A DNA stretch of 64,000 nucleotides from Paulinella micropora (taxonomy: Eukaryota > Cercozoa > Imbricatea > Euglyphida > Paulinellidae), in contig WBZZ01000538.1 in NCBI GenBank assembly GCA_019918135.1, positions 10,001-74,000 of the forward strand, written 5' to 3'. A model generated the notes under the pieces. The model worked only from the letters and a program-made list of their open reading frames with translations. It had not been told where the DNA came from and did not search any database. Positions within the stretch are counted from its first letter, which is position 1; the number at the start of each line of letters is the position of its first letter. Below are positions 28,875 to 37,938 of the stretch, one piece after another. The position numbers and the translations under genes are program-made.

Positions 28875-29204
28875 TTAATTTTCTTCATAATATTCTTTGT
28901 TGGTTCTACCTGCTATTCTTTTATTAATACATTTGTCTGTTTTTCTAATCCATCCTCCTTCTCGTTTTCTCAATTTATTTACATTTTCACACTGATATTC
29001 TTCAATCAATTCAACGAAGGCATCATCATATTCGACGATTTCAAAAGAAGAAACATAATCGCATTTACCATTCATCCATCTTTTATAAACAATTTTATGA
29101 GCATAAAGTCTTTTGTATAATGGTTGAGTGGTTGAACCGATATACACCTGATCCATTTGATACGACCTGATAGCATATATTTTACCTTGTTTATAATCTG
29201 GCAT
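28875..29204 (-). CDS. PLV-1: GIY-YIG endonuclease A, nuclease domain
   Basis: Begins MPDYKQGKIYAIRS and reads DQVYIGSTTQPLYKRL, the KIY..YIGST motif pair of GIY-YIG nucleases. A GGWIRKTDKCINKRIAGR segment near residue 85 carries the later part of the fold. Nearly the same protein is encoded at 36985. It lies exactly between the two-TM gene and the secreted-protein gene, which overlap each other in PLV-2, suggesting arrival as a mobile (homing-type) gene. Part of a broken element. Confidence 0.75.
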   Translation of the reverse strand: MPDYKQGKIYAIRSYQMDQVYIGSTTQPLYKRLYAHKIVYKRWMNGKCDYVSSFEIVEYDDAFVELIEEYQCENVNKLRKREGGWIRKTDKCINKRIAGRTNKEYYEEN

Positions 29205-29237
29205 CCTTTTATATCGTTTATTCTCGTTATCTTTAAA

Positions 29238-29489
29238 TCATAAATTACCACATTCATATATATGTGTCATATACCATCTATTATCACCCGCACGCATCAA
29301 AGGCAGTGCCTCATCAAAACTACGACACATATTATTTCCGTTATTTATGAAAACACACTTAAAATCAGATTCTACACCTTGCTTTATATAATAAGCACAA
29401 CTCTCATTCTTTTTTTCCGAGTATCGCGAGTAAAAGTCGCAGGCAGTCCGCGACATAGCGGAGCACACGAATAGCAATATTAACAACAT
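29238..29489 (-). CDS. PLV-1: small secreted Cys-containing protein
   Basis: 83 residues: a hydrophobic signal-like start (MLLILLFVCSAMSR), then ACDFYSRYSEKKNESC, KCVFINNGNNM and a C-terminal HIYEC. The PLV-2 protein at 60943-61197 is homologous end to end, with Cys at ACDFY, NESC, KCVF and YEC kept in both. Two disulphides after signal removal are plausible. It is convergent with the fibre/two-TM unit in both elements. No known family is recognised. Confidence 0.65.
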   Translation of the reverse strand: MLLILLFVCSAMSRTACDFYSRYSEKKNESCAYYIKQGVESDFKCVFINNGNNMCRSFDEALPLMRAGDNRWYMTHIYECGNL

Positions 29490-29493
29490 ATAT

Positions 29494-29718
29494 TTAACTC
29501 CCGCTTTTTCCCTTTTCTTTAATTATATTATTATAAATTGCTTTTTGTTGCTTATCTGATAGCGGTAAGCGGTAAAGGATGTTTTCAGGTTTTCTAAAAA
29601 TATTGGGGTTTCTATTCACTAAGTTCTGAATGATGCGGATTTGGTTTATCTCCTTTCCAAGTTTTTCCAACTCTTCAAGTTGTTGCTCGTCTTTGCTTTT
29701 TTCTTTTTTATTATCCAT
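29494..29718 (-). CDS. PLV-1: small charged hypothetical protein
   Basis: 74 residues, highly charged and helical (KKEKSKDEQQLEELEKLGKE), followed by a basic end. It sits a few bases upstream of the secreted-protein gene on the same strand, so the two may be co-transcribed from the AT-rich region at 29719-29765. Unknown function, no counterpart seen in PLV-2. Confidence 0.5.
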   Translation of the reverse strand: MDNKKEKSKDEQQLEELEKLGKEINQIRIIQNLVNRNPNIFRKPENILYRLPLSDKQQKAIYNNIIKEKGKSGS

Positions 29719-29765
29719 GTTATATTACGTATAATATAAGATATATTATACTGCGGATAAAAAAA

Positions 29766-29966
29766 ATGCCACACGAAAAACCATTTTTTACGTATTATAA
29801 CGAAATTAGACGTGAAAATAAGTATTTGTTGGATGAAGCAGACGATTTTTGGATTGATCAAGTTAATGAAGGCATCAATAGTCAAGCCCGCGAGAGGCTC
29901 AGAGCAGATAGATTGTTGGATGCTTCAACAAGGAGGGGGGAATACTATGGAGGATTTAAAAGATAG
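29766..29966 (+). CDS. PLV-1: small hypothetical protein
   Basis: 66 residues, MPHEKPFFTYYNEIRRENKY start, helical and charged. An AT-rich leader (TATTATACTGCGGATAAAAAA) precedes the start, as for other genes of this element. It overlaps the next gene start by about 20 bases. Unknown function. Confidence 0.45.
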   Translation: MPHEKPFFTYYNEIRRENKYLLDEADDFWIDQVNEGINSQARERLRADRLLDASTRRGEYYGGFKR

Positions 29967-30336
29967 GATTAGTGCGTTGGACAATAAGCAAAGTATTTAT
30001 GCAAACATGAATTACGATGAACTGAAAGCGCACCTCCAAGATGACGGCATTGATATGAAAGAATTTGAAAGAAAACATGGAACTTCCCCAATGAATGAAC
30101 AAATGATTGAAATGCGAAAATTAGCAATGGCTACCGATAAATATGATATAATGCACATAGAAGACAATATCCAGCAAATGAAGCGTGATATAACGCAATT
30201 GGTAAAACAAGAATATAAAGAAGAAGACCTAAAAAGATCAACCGATAAGGGTTTAACGTATATGAAAAACAAAGGCAAAGCGGACAAAACTCGCGTAATA
30301 CGAAGAGAGGATAAAGCAAGCGGAGCAGGAATATAA
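29947..30336 (+). CDS. PLV-1: coiled-coil hypothetical protein
   Basis: The start MEDLKDRISALDNKQ at 29947 is chosen because it overlaps the upstream gene end. About 129 residues, nearly all helical and charged (EMRKLAMATDKYDIMHIEDN, KRDITQLVKQEYKEEDLK). It begins the + strand block that leads to the capsid genes. Unknown function; part of a broken element. Confidence 0.4.
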   Translation: MEDLKDRISALDNKQSIYANMNYDELKAHLQDDGIDMKEFERKHGTSPMNEQMIEMRKLAMATDKYDIMHIEDNIQQMKRDITQLVKQEYKEEDLKRSTDKGLTYMKNKGKADKTRVIRREDKASGAGI

Positions 30337-30421
30337 GGAATGGAAAGAAAACCGAGAAGAGTGGGAGAGAAAACACCCAGATGATGCTTTAATAGAAGCA
30401 CAGATAGGCGACGAACACAAG

Positions 30422-31006
30422 ATGCTTGTGCCACGAATAAGTGATGACCCCCGAAGTGTAGAAAGATTTGTTAATGCTATTATTAGAAGTAGTCAAGAGA
30501 TAATTATGGGTCCCAGACTTAATAGATTACTTAACGTTGCTACAGGTGTTGGGCGATATGGTGTGCGAAGGCTAGCGTGGGGGCAGATATTGAGAGTTGC
30601 CAACAATCCACAACTACGTGCAATGAATGTTGGATTACTTGGAAGAAGAAGAGCAGATGCTTTCAATACCCTTTTGCTAGCACTAGCAAGAAATGAAGCG
30701 CCAGAGGGTTTGCCTCCGCCTAATCCTCGTTTGATCGCAAGCGGACAGCAAAGAATAGGTGATTATGTATTAAGTGAATATGCGCGCAGATTAGCCACTG
30801 GAGTAGCGTCTTTAAATGCGTGGCAAGTTTTCAAAACGGGCGTAGAGACTATGACAATTGCTGGTCTTGCAAAGCACTTAAAGCAATATATAAAACATGG
30901 TCTGCTCAGCCAGATGCTCTCATTAAGTTGGAAGAAGAACGAATTCATACCGAGGGAAGTAATTATAATGGTGGGGGCACACGAGTGGAAAGTCGTCTTC
31001 AATTAG
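30422..31006 (+). CDS. PLV-1: hypothetical protein of the capsid gene block
   Basis: About 194 residues, basic, with LNRLLNVATGVGRYGVRRLA and a helical ASLNAWQVFKTGVETM region. It is followed in an overlapping frame by the phospholipase-like frame, and the two may derive from one gene. Unknown function; part of a broken element. Confidence 0.4.
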   Translation: MLVPRISDDPRSVERFVNAIIRSSQEIIMGPRLNRLLNVATGVGRYGVRRLAWGQILRVANNPQLRAMNVGLLGRRRADAFNTLLLALARNEAPEGLPPPNPRLIASGQQRIGDYVLSEYARRLATGVASLNAWQVFKTGVETMTIAGLAKHLKQYIKHGLLSQMLSLSWKKNEFIPREVIIMVGAHEWKVVFN

Positions 31007-31551
31007 AAGATAGAACTCGTGGCAAATTTCCTTACATTTTACCAGCAGATGCTTTGGACTTAGTTGCTTTTAAACATGATTTATTGTATGCGTCAGGCGA
31101 CAAGAATGTCCAAGACTTTGCAGATAAACGATACTTTGAAAGAATTACCAATATTAGTGATTATCTAACGAGTAATGGATTGGCTGCGGCCGAAGTTGCC
31201 AAGAGTATTTTTGACAATTACAACTCAATGTTTTCGAAAGCGGATATATCTAGAATGGCCTTGGAAGCACAGGGGAGGGCACGTGGCGGAGTATCCTTTT
31301 GGGATGCGATGAAGTTTTGGAAAACTATCAAAACCACTCCTCCAGATGCGAAGTATAATGGATTTATAGGCGATGTAGATAAAACATTGATGTCTATGAT
31401 TGGTATCATGAAAAATGTGGGCAGTTTTGACAAGGATGCAACATTTAAAGTAAATAAAGTAGTAAATCCTGCTACATTTAATAAACAATATGCGGAACTC
31501 GTTGATGGATTTAATAAAATGGTTAAATCGCAAGAAACGCCGATGGCGTGA
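30820..31551 (+). CDS. PLV-1: protein with a phospholipase A2-like HD..Y motif
   Basis: Contains YNGGGTRV and, about 30 residues later, PADALDLVAFKHDLLYASG. The spacing of a Gly-rich loop and a DxxAxxHDxxY helix recalls the PLA2 domain of parvovirus VP1 and similar viral PLA2 modules, where His-Asp is the catalytic pair. The rest is helical. It sits in the block upstream of the ATPase and capsid genes. A membrane-acting entry role would fit, but this is inference from one motif. No counterpart is seen in PLV-2, which has a class 3 lipase instead. Confidence 0.45.
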   Translation: MASFQNGRRDYDNCWSCKALKAIYKTWSAQPDALIKLEEERIHTEGSNYNGGGTRVESRLQLEDRTRGKFPYILPADALDLVAFKHDLLYASGDKNVQDFADKRYFERITNISDYLTSNGLAAAEVAKSIFDNYNSMFSKADISRMALEAQGRARGGVSFWDAMKFWKTIKTTPPDAKYNGFIGDVDKTLMSMIGIMKNVGSFDKDATFKVNKVVNPATFNKQYAELVDGFNKMVKSQETPMA

Positions 31552-32213
31552 AAGGATATTTTCTTATCGCACCAGCAAATGAAACTACAATTAATAATTT
31601 TATAGAAAAAATAAATACACAGAGCACAAAAGATATTCCACCAAGTATAGAAAAAGATATAAATCTTAGTGTTGAAGTCCCGATCGCATACTCGGACAAT
31701 ATAGTAGTAGCAGATACTATTGGACTGGGCAATAACTTGCTCATACTTGAGGATAAAGGCGCCCAAACGAAACACACCAAGGGATTTGTTAAATCGTTGA
31801 GAGAAAAAACTGGAAAGAAAATTAAACTTTCCAATTATGACGATCCAAAAGTTGGATGGGAAGAGGCCATCAAACAAGCACTAAATCAAGGTGCTAGTAA
31901 GTCAGATATAGCAGACGCAGATGATATTTTGGATAAGAGAATTTACGAAGAAATGCGGGGTAAATTAACACCAGAACAAATGAAGCAATTGGAAGAGTTA
32001 GAGTTAAAAGATAGTCAAGTTGAAAAAACTAATCCACCGCAAGCAACACCAGCACCACCGCAAGCAACACCAGCACCACCGCAAACCATGCCACCGCAAG
32101 CAACACCAGCACCACAGCAAGCGACACCCGCACCCGCACCATCGCCAGTGCCACTATTGCCAAGAACAAGCGGAAATGATCAGAAATGGAGGTATCGGCA
32201 CTTCAAAAACTAA
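31548..32213 (+). CDS. PLV-1: Pro-rich protein with PQATPAP repeats
   Basis: 221 residues. The N-terminal two thirds are a mixed alpha/beta domain (YFLIAPANETTINNFIEKIN, VGWEEAIKQALNQGASKSD), followed by four PPQATPAP-type repeats. It overlaps the previous frame by 4 bases. PLV-2 has PPQAP repeats in its protease-fusion protein, so this could be a core or scaffold part, but the domains do not visibly match. Unknown function. Confidence 0.45.
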   Translation: MKGYFLIAPANETTINNFIEKINTQSTKDIPPSIEKDINLSVEVPIAYSDNIVVADTIGLGNNLLILEDKGAQTKHTKGFVKSLREKTGKKIKLSNYDDPKVGWEEAIKQALNQGASKSDIADADDILDKRIYEEMRGKLTPEQMKQLEELELKDSQVEKTNPPQATPAPPQATPAPPQTMPPQATPAPQQATPAPAPSPVPLLPRTSGNDQKWRYRHFKN

Positions 32214-32607
32214 TCCACTTATTAAAGGTAATGAACAGAGACGGAATCGTATGCTAGCAGTTATAAATGATTTTGAATTGTTAGATAACACAATCTGCAA
32301 CAACACAACTAACAATTTTATGCTTAATAGATACAATAGAGCCGTTATTCAACAACGAATGAGAGAGACGCGAGAATTACCAAAAATGAAGCGCAAACTA
32401 ACACGAAACTTCTCAGCGGAAATCCCGCGCCAGGTTCAAACTCGCCCAGAAAAAAAGGATTTTAAACCAGTCGTTAATCCGCCTAGTAATTATGCTTTTG
32501 GTAGTCCTTACTCACCTTATTTCTACAATTATGCTTCACCACCCCAACCCTTTGGTGCTGAATATGATAATTATAGATATAATCCAAACTATTTTCAAAA
32601 CCCATAA
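32176..32607 (+). CDS. PLV-1: Tyr/Pro-rich hypothetical protein
   Basis: Start at 32176 (MIRNGGIGTSKTNPL), overlapping the end of the Pro-rich gene. About 143 residues: a basic helical middle and a C-terminal Tyr/Pro/Asn-rich tail (GSPYSPYFYNYASPPQPFG). It lies immediately upstream of the packaging ATPase. Possibly a virion protein; no family is recognised. Confidence 0.45.
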   Translation: MIRNGGIGTSKTNPLIKGNEQRRNRMLAVINDFELLDNTICNNTTNNFMLNRYNRAVIQQRMRETRELPKMKRKLTRNFSAEIPRQVQTRPEKKDFKPVVNPPSNYAFGSPYSPYFYNYASPPQPFGAEYDNYRYNPNYFQNP

Positions 32608-32614
32608 TATAGTA

Positions 32615-33193
32615 ATGCCTAAATCTATACATAAAGGATTAATAGCAAACAAGTTGCCACGAAAAACACTTTTGAAGCAGAATCTGGAGAAGACCAACAT
32701 AGAAAAAGCACACGAGAAATTCACTATTGACAGGCCAGTAATAACACAGTTAGATAGCAAAAAACCGCCTAAATTTAACAATGACTTGGAAATACAACCA
32801 ATTAAAACACAAAGAGATGGGGTTGAATTGCTTCCTATTCAAAAAGAAGGAATATTGCCAGCAATGGGGACTATGGTTATATGTGCAAGCACTGGCGGAG
32901 GTAAATCAGTTATGATTTGTAATCTACTCGCCAAAAAGAACATGTTGAAAGGTTTTTATGATAGAATAGTCGTCTTTTGCTTAAGTCCGTGCCCAATCTT
33001 AGAGGACACTCTCAAGTTAAAAAAAGACATAATCAAAGAAGACCGCCCAGAACTAATGCGCGAAATATTGACTAAACAAAAAGATTTTATTAAGACGAAA
33101 GGTTTTAAGAAAGCACCAAAGATATTATTGTTATTGGATGACATAGCACAAAGTAAGACTTTTCTTAAGTCAGAAGTGCTCACAGAGTTATGA
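32615..33193 (+). CDS. PLV-1: packaging ATPase (FtsK/HerA type), main part
   Basis: The start MPKSIHKGLIANKLP at 32615 follows the stop of the previous gene by a few bases. ICASTGGGKSVMICNLL is the Walker A loop and KILLLLDDIAQS is Walker B. PLV and virophage genome-packaging ATPases have this form. Further ATPase-like sequence follows at 33284. The PLV-2 counterpart is 59652-60479. Part of a broken element. Confidence 0.8.
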   Translation: MPKSIHKGLIANKLPRKTLLKQNLEKTNIEKAHEKFTIDRPVITQLDSKKPPKFNNDLEIQPIKTQRDGVELLPIQKEGILPAMGTMVICASTGGGKSVMICNLLAKKNMLKGFYDRIVVFCLSPCPILEDTLKLKKDIIKEDRPELMREILTKQKDFIKTKGFKKAPKILLLLDDIAQSKTFLKSEVLTEL

Positions 33194-33283
33194 TTTGCTT
33201 TAACTCATGCCAAAGTATCCGTGTGGGTCGCAACTCAAAGTTAGAAGCAACTCCCACAACGAATAAGAATTCATTGCCATTGG

Positions 33284-33535
33284 ATGATTATTTTTAATGG
33301 AGTAAGGAGAAGCGAACTTGACAGACTGGCAGATGAATATGAAAGTCCTTTTCTCACTAAAAAAGAATTTTACAATATGGTTAAATATGCTACGGCAGAA
33401 CCTTATTCATTTCTGGCAATCAATAACACAGTCAGCGATAGAACAGCCCAATTTAGAAAGAATTTCTCCACAATATTACGACTAAACAAGGACAGAGATA
33501 TGACCAATTTATCATTGAATTCAATTATAAACTAA
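33284..33535 (+). CDS. PLV-1: packaging ATPase, C-terminal part
   Basis: 83 residues reading FNGVRRSELDRLADEYESP and PYSFLAINNTVSDRTAQFRK, the type of segment found at the C-terminus of PLV ATPases (compare ATKERFNFLYVDSVSDELRQ in PLV-2). Part of a broken element. Confidence 0.6.
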   Translation: MIIFNGVRRSELDRLADEYESPFLTKKEFYNMVKYATAEPYSFLAINNTVSDRTAQFRKNFSTILRLNKDRDMTNLSLNSIIN

Positions 33536-33573
33536 TTCAATTAAAACGTTTTTTTGTTTCATAATAATATAAT

Positions 33574-34164
33574 ATGTCAGCACAGAAACTATATGCGACC
33601 CCTTATCATCAAGCAATGTCAATTTGATATAAAGAAAATGGACGAGGCAAACTCACACCAATTCGTAAGGGGACACCCGAACATGTGGCAATCATAAAAA
33701 TAGAAAAAAATATTAGGAGTGGCAAGATTAAAAGTCAAATCCGCCCAAAAGCACCTAGGGCAAAGAAAACACTTAACGAACCAATTTCCAGCGGACAACC
33801 TGACCAAGTGCCAGATGAAGTATTAAAAAGAAAATCGCCAGACATAGCACCAGCCCGTAATGCAACACCTGCACCAAATGCCAAACCAGTTGAAATGTCT
33901 CCAGCACCTAAGGTTGAACAATCCCTACCAAAATCTGTTAATCCCACTCCCGTCGCCGTGCCAAAACAAACTACTACAATTCCCGCAAGTAAGATAGAAG
34001 CAATAGAAGATGCTTCTAAGGAAACTCCACCACCAGCCAAAGAAGTTGCACAAACTAGCGACAATGACGTAAATCAAGCCATAGCGGATTTAAAGAAAAT
34101 GAAAGAGGAAAGAATTACGCACAAGAATTTACAAATTATGAAAAAAATAATTAACGCTAATTGA
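33574..34164 (+). pseudogene. PLV-1: Lys/Pro-rich virion-type protein
   Basis: Begins MSAQKLYATPYHQAMS after an AT-rich leader. The rest is basic and then Pro/Ala-rich (NATPAPNAKPVEMSPAP), ending in a charged helix. Low complexity; it may be a core or scaffold protein. No family is recognised. Broken. Confidence 0.4.
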
Positions 34165-34186
34165 TAAAATAATTATTATAAATATA

Positions 34187-34586
34187 ATGATAAAAAACTT
34201 AAGTGCTTCAACTCGTTTGTCGATTGGCTTTATCAACAAACTCAACGAAGCAAACCGACCCGCAAGTGATGGATTTCAACTAAACCAGTTTGAATTGTGG
34301 AGTAGTCATGGTGCTCCCTTAGTTAATCGACCATTAACCGAATTTGGTGATCTTGTCTCACATGAGAAGAGCACTATTCAAAACACATTAACTGACGTTT
34401 CTGATAACAAAGAAAATGTGGATGTTGTTGATTTGGACACTGCTGTTAACAGTTTGGCTTATTTAAAGAAAGCGGTTCAGAATGCTGAGGCAAGATAGTT
34501 TCAATTGACTTCACCGAAAGATACAAGACTTGACAATATACAGAAATCAGTTGATATTGTTAAACAATCCGTTTCAAGTGAATAAA
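34187..34586 (+). pseudogene. PLV-1: small hypothetical protein upstream of the capsid gene
   Basis: Starts MIKNLSASTRLSIGFINKLN after TATAAATATA. Helical, mixed charge, with NTLTDVSDNKENVDVVDLDT. It lies directly before the major capsid gene. No family is recognised. Broken. Confidence 0.4.
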
Positions 34587-34764
34587 TAATTATTTTTTAT
34601 TTCTATTATTATTTTTTTAGTATAGTAGCATTGCGAATTTTACCACCCCACAAGCACACACAAAAAAATGGAAGGAAAGGATTCTAAAAATACTGAGGAG
34701 GTGATGACTCTCAACAACCTCAGATATGAGTTGCCAGCAAATCTAGCACTCACTGAACAGGGAA

Positions 34765-36078
34765 GTGTCTTTAAGGAACTTCGCCGACCAGCAGACTTAC
34801 ACCAGTTCGTCGGGGACTGAAATGATTTTTACATTGCAGGCAAGCACTGATTTTGTTTATGGAAAGAATTGCTATTTGTCGTTTGACATTAAGGCAGACG
34901 GATTGGTTACGACCGCGGGAAACAACTGCGCGATTGGTTTTCAAAACACACCCGCAACCGCTATTTTTGAACGATTTTTGTTGGAAAGCAAGGATGGTAG
35001 CGAACTTGAACGAATTGAAGATTTGAATAAACTGGTGCGAAATACTCTCCCGTGGCATTATCCATTTGATTATCGCCGACAGGCACAGATGTCGGGACAA
35101 CGAGAAAATGTTGATGTTAATGCTAATATTACCGATACTTCGGTTACTGATTTTGTAGTTCATAGTCTAACTGCCGTTGCGACTGGTAATTATTTGAAGG
35201 TTTGTATTCCTCTTCATTACTTTTCGGGAGTGTTTAACGAAGAAACTCTCATTCCTCCCTCTCTCATTAGTGGTATGAGGCTTCGTTTGACATTTGCACC
35301 ACCTCAGGAAGCATTTGCTATTATTGGAAGTTCTGATGGTAAGGTTTCTACTGGGTTTGATGGTTCCGCTTTGACTTTCACCGTATCAAATCCAGTTGTA
35401 ATGCTGGAGACATTCTCTCTTGCTCCCGCCGTCCAGAGAAATATTTTGGAACAAATGGGAAGCAAGGATGGTCTTCCATACACTTATGAAACATATTATA
35501 ACCAAAAGGCAAATCCAGGCACGTCTGATGATTTTAATCTTCAAGTAAATAAGGCAGTAGCGCGTGCTCAGTGCTTGTGTATCGTAACTCAAAACGTGCT
35601 CGCTGACAATGCTAGTATTGATAACTTGGGAACTGCTCAAATGCCTTATAAGCAGTATCAGTGCCGTATTGGTGATTGGTATGCTCCACAACAAAAGATG
35701 GAACTCGGAGGAAGCACCGATACTCTGGCCGCCGTTCAACGAGGATGTGCCGAATTGTATGTTAACAATCTTCAAGCGACTATGGGTATTCGCGATGCTT
35801 ACATGTCTTCGTCTGTTTCTCTTGAAAACTTCCGCAAGTATTATTCTACTTCAGATAAAACAGGACTTACATCCAACTCAGGATTTGCTACCATTATCCA
35901 GACACTCAACCAATCTCCACACATTGGAGCGTCTGGTCTCGCAGTTAATAACTCACGAACTGCGGAAGTCACTCTTCGTTATGCGGCCGATTATAACGCA
36001 GATCGCGCCATCACCGCTGGGTTGAAATACGTCAAAGTCGCGTCCATTTATCCCAGTAGATGTGTCGTAAAACAATGA
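34765..36078 (+). CDS. PLV-1: major capsid protein (double jelly-roll type)
   Basis: 437 residues, beta-rich throughout (YGKNCYLSFDIKADGLVTT, LKVCIPLHYFSGVFNEETL, MRLRLTFAPPQEAF), the composition and layout of PLV double jelly-roll capsid proteins, with the expected FSGVFN-type segment between the two rolls. It lies between the ATPase and minor capsid genes, as in other PLVs. By eye I cannot align it with the PLV-2 capsid protein, so the two elements seem to belong to different PLV groups. Part of a broken element; upstream coding sequence may belong to it. Confidence 0.75.
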   Translation: MSLRNFADQQTYTSSSGTEMIFTLQASTDFVYGKNCYLSFDIKADGLVTTAGNNCAIGFQNTPATAIFERFLLESKDGSELERIEDLNKLVRNTLPWHYPFDYRRQAQMSGQRENVDVNANITDTSVTDFVVHSLTAVATGNYLKVCIPLHYFSGVFNEETLIPPSLISGMRLRLTFAPPQEAFAIIGSSDGKVSTGFDGSALTFTVSNPVVMLETFSLAPAVQRNILEQMGSKDGLPYTYETYYNQKANPGTSDDFNLQVNKAVARAQCLCIVTQNVLADNASIDNLGTAQMPYKQYQCRIGDWYAPQQKMELGGSTDTLAAVQRGCAELYVNNLQATMGIRDAYMSSSVSLENFRKYYSTSDKTGLTSNSGFATIIQTLNQSPHIGASGLAVNNSRTAEVTLRYAADYNADRAITAGLKYVKVASIYPSRCVVKQ

Positions 36079-36109
36079 AAAAATTAAAAATTAGAATAAT
36101 ATATTTTAT

Positions 36110-36903
36110 AATATAGCAATTTCTTTTACGATCTCTAACTTAGAAGACGAAAAGCGAACCCGCAAAAATTTCCTCCTTCGTGTCTCCTCAAGTGATGAAA
36201 CAGAATCAAAATCCGCTTCTACTCACAATGGCTGTTTCGTTGTTGATTTACCAGCAACTGATCGTAATATTGATATAATTAGTGCTTATGTCGTTAAGAG
36301 TATCTCTATTCCAAACCTTTTTCTCAAATATACCGAGTTATGCCAACACTCTCACATTGATTAAAACAACTGGATCCGCTACAAAAACGGCAATCGTAAC
36401 AGAAAATCAATACACCATTGATACATTTATTACCGCCCTTCAATCCGCGGATAATTCAGCAATTGCCCCAGACTCGAACTCCGTTAATAAATTGAATTTC
36501 GCATTCACTGGTGATACGTATGCTTTTGATTATGATAATAGCACGATTAGAGATAAGATAGGACTAACTGCCGATATTTCGGCCGCGGCGAGTAGTACAA
36601 TGCAATCTATCGTGAATCTAATCGGTGAAACGGCCGTTTATGTTCATAGTCGTGCTTTAAATCAATCTGGTTTAGTTGAAGCAAATGGTAATTTCTCTGT
36701 GGTCGGTAAAGTGAATCTAGATAAACCGTTCGGGGTACAATGTTATTTTGAATCGTCAAAACGGTGTTGCTGATTATGTGCCATTTAATACGACGAAAAG
36801 TTTAAGGTCTATTGATATCGTCATTAGAAATGCGCAAGGATTCGTGCTCGAACTGCCTGTCAATTTTGATGTTTCAATTCTCTTAAAGGCGTATCATGCT
36901 TAA
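36110..36903 (+). pseudogene. PLV-1: minor capsid (penton-like) protein
   Basis: The position directly after the major capsid gene and the beta-rich sequence with an ENQYTIDTFITALQSA segment (the YTxxxLxxxL pattern seen in PLV and virophage penton proteins; PLV-2 has GNYTMNNLKNKLAEVL) support a minor capsid protein. The largest open part is 36282-36773. Broken. Confidence 0.6.
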
Positions 36904-36984
36904 AAACGGAAGAACAAACAAACATTTATTTTTTAATTATATATTAAAGGTATGATAAAATATATGTAAAGATAAAAAACGATA

Positions 36985-37652
36985 ATGCCAGACTATAAAC
37001 AAGGAAAAATATATAGTCTTAGATCGCATCAAACTGATCAAGTCTATATCGGTTCAACTATTCAACCTTTGTATAAGCGATTATTTGCACACAAATAAAT
37101 TATAAAAAATGGATGAATGGTACTTATAGTTACGTATTTTCTTATGAAATAGTTAAATATGGTGATGCGTATGTTGAATTGGTTGAAGAATATCCGTGCG
37201 AAAACAAAATGCAATTACTTAAACGAGAAGGAGAAATTATTAGAGTTACGGAAAAGTGCGTAAATAAACGAGTAGCAGGTAGGACAAAAAAGGAACGCAG
37301 AGTAGAAGAATACTCCAAAATGATTGAATATGAGAGAAAATATCGTGAAGAAAATAAAGATATAATAGCACAAAGAAACAAAGAATGGTATCAAGACAAT
37401 AAAGATCGTATAGCACAACAAACGAAAGAATATCATCAAGACAATAAAGAACATATATCACAAAGATACAAAAAACGGAGAGAAGCAAACAAGGATTACA
37501 TATCGCAAAAAGGGAAAGAATATCGTGAGAACAATAAAGAATATGTATCGCAAAAAATGAAAGAATATCGCGAAGCAAACAGAGAGAGATTGTGTCAGCA
37601 AAAAAAAGTAAATTATCATAAAAGAAATCCAATTGGTTTAGCTATATTTTGA
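36985..37652 (+). pseudogene. PLV-1: GIY-YIG endonuclease B
   Basis: Begins MPDYKQGKIYSLRS and carries QVYIGSTIQPLYKRLF, nearly the same as endonuclease A at 28875-29204. The C-terminal half (37310-37620) is a repeat of EYREENKDIIAQRNKEW-type units, about eight times, Lys/Asn/Glu-rich. It lies between the minor capsid gene and the spike-like gene B. Broken. Confidence 0.75.
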
Positions 37653-37938
37653 ATATAAATATATTAATATAATGACTTTTATACAAAATTTACACTATTC
37701 ACTCTGATAAAAAACATCAACTTACGACGACGACGACAACATAAACATCTAATTCCCTGCGGTGTTAATATTGACCAGTTTTACATATATTTAAAGAAAA
37801 ATCACGCGCGTATAACAGAAAAATTAATCAAGGATAAGGGTTTTGAATATATATTAAAAAATGGCCATAGAGATACAAAAGAAAGTTGATGCTTAATGCA
37901 ATTTATGCATTATGCATAAATAAAGCATTTTTTTTTGT
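37653..37938. other. No gene seen
   Basis: AT-rich spacer with a short ACGACGACGACAAC run, a TTAATATTGACC motif near 37746 that recurs at 19291-19330, and a poly-T tract near 37928. Nothing else is supported. Confidence 0.5.

Noticed and set aside
37142-37632. Minus-strand frames rich in Phe, Leu, Ser, Ile opposite GIY-YIG endonuclease B
   Set aside because: Shadows of the Lys/Asn/Glu-rich repeat on the + strand.
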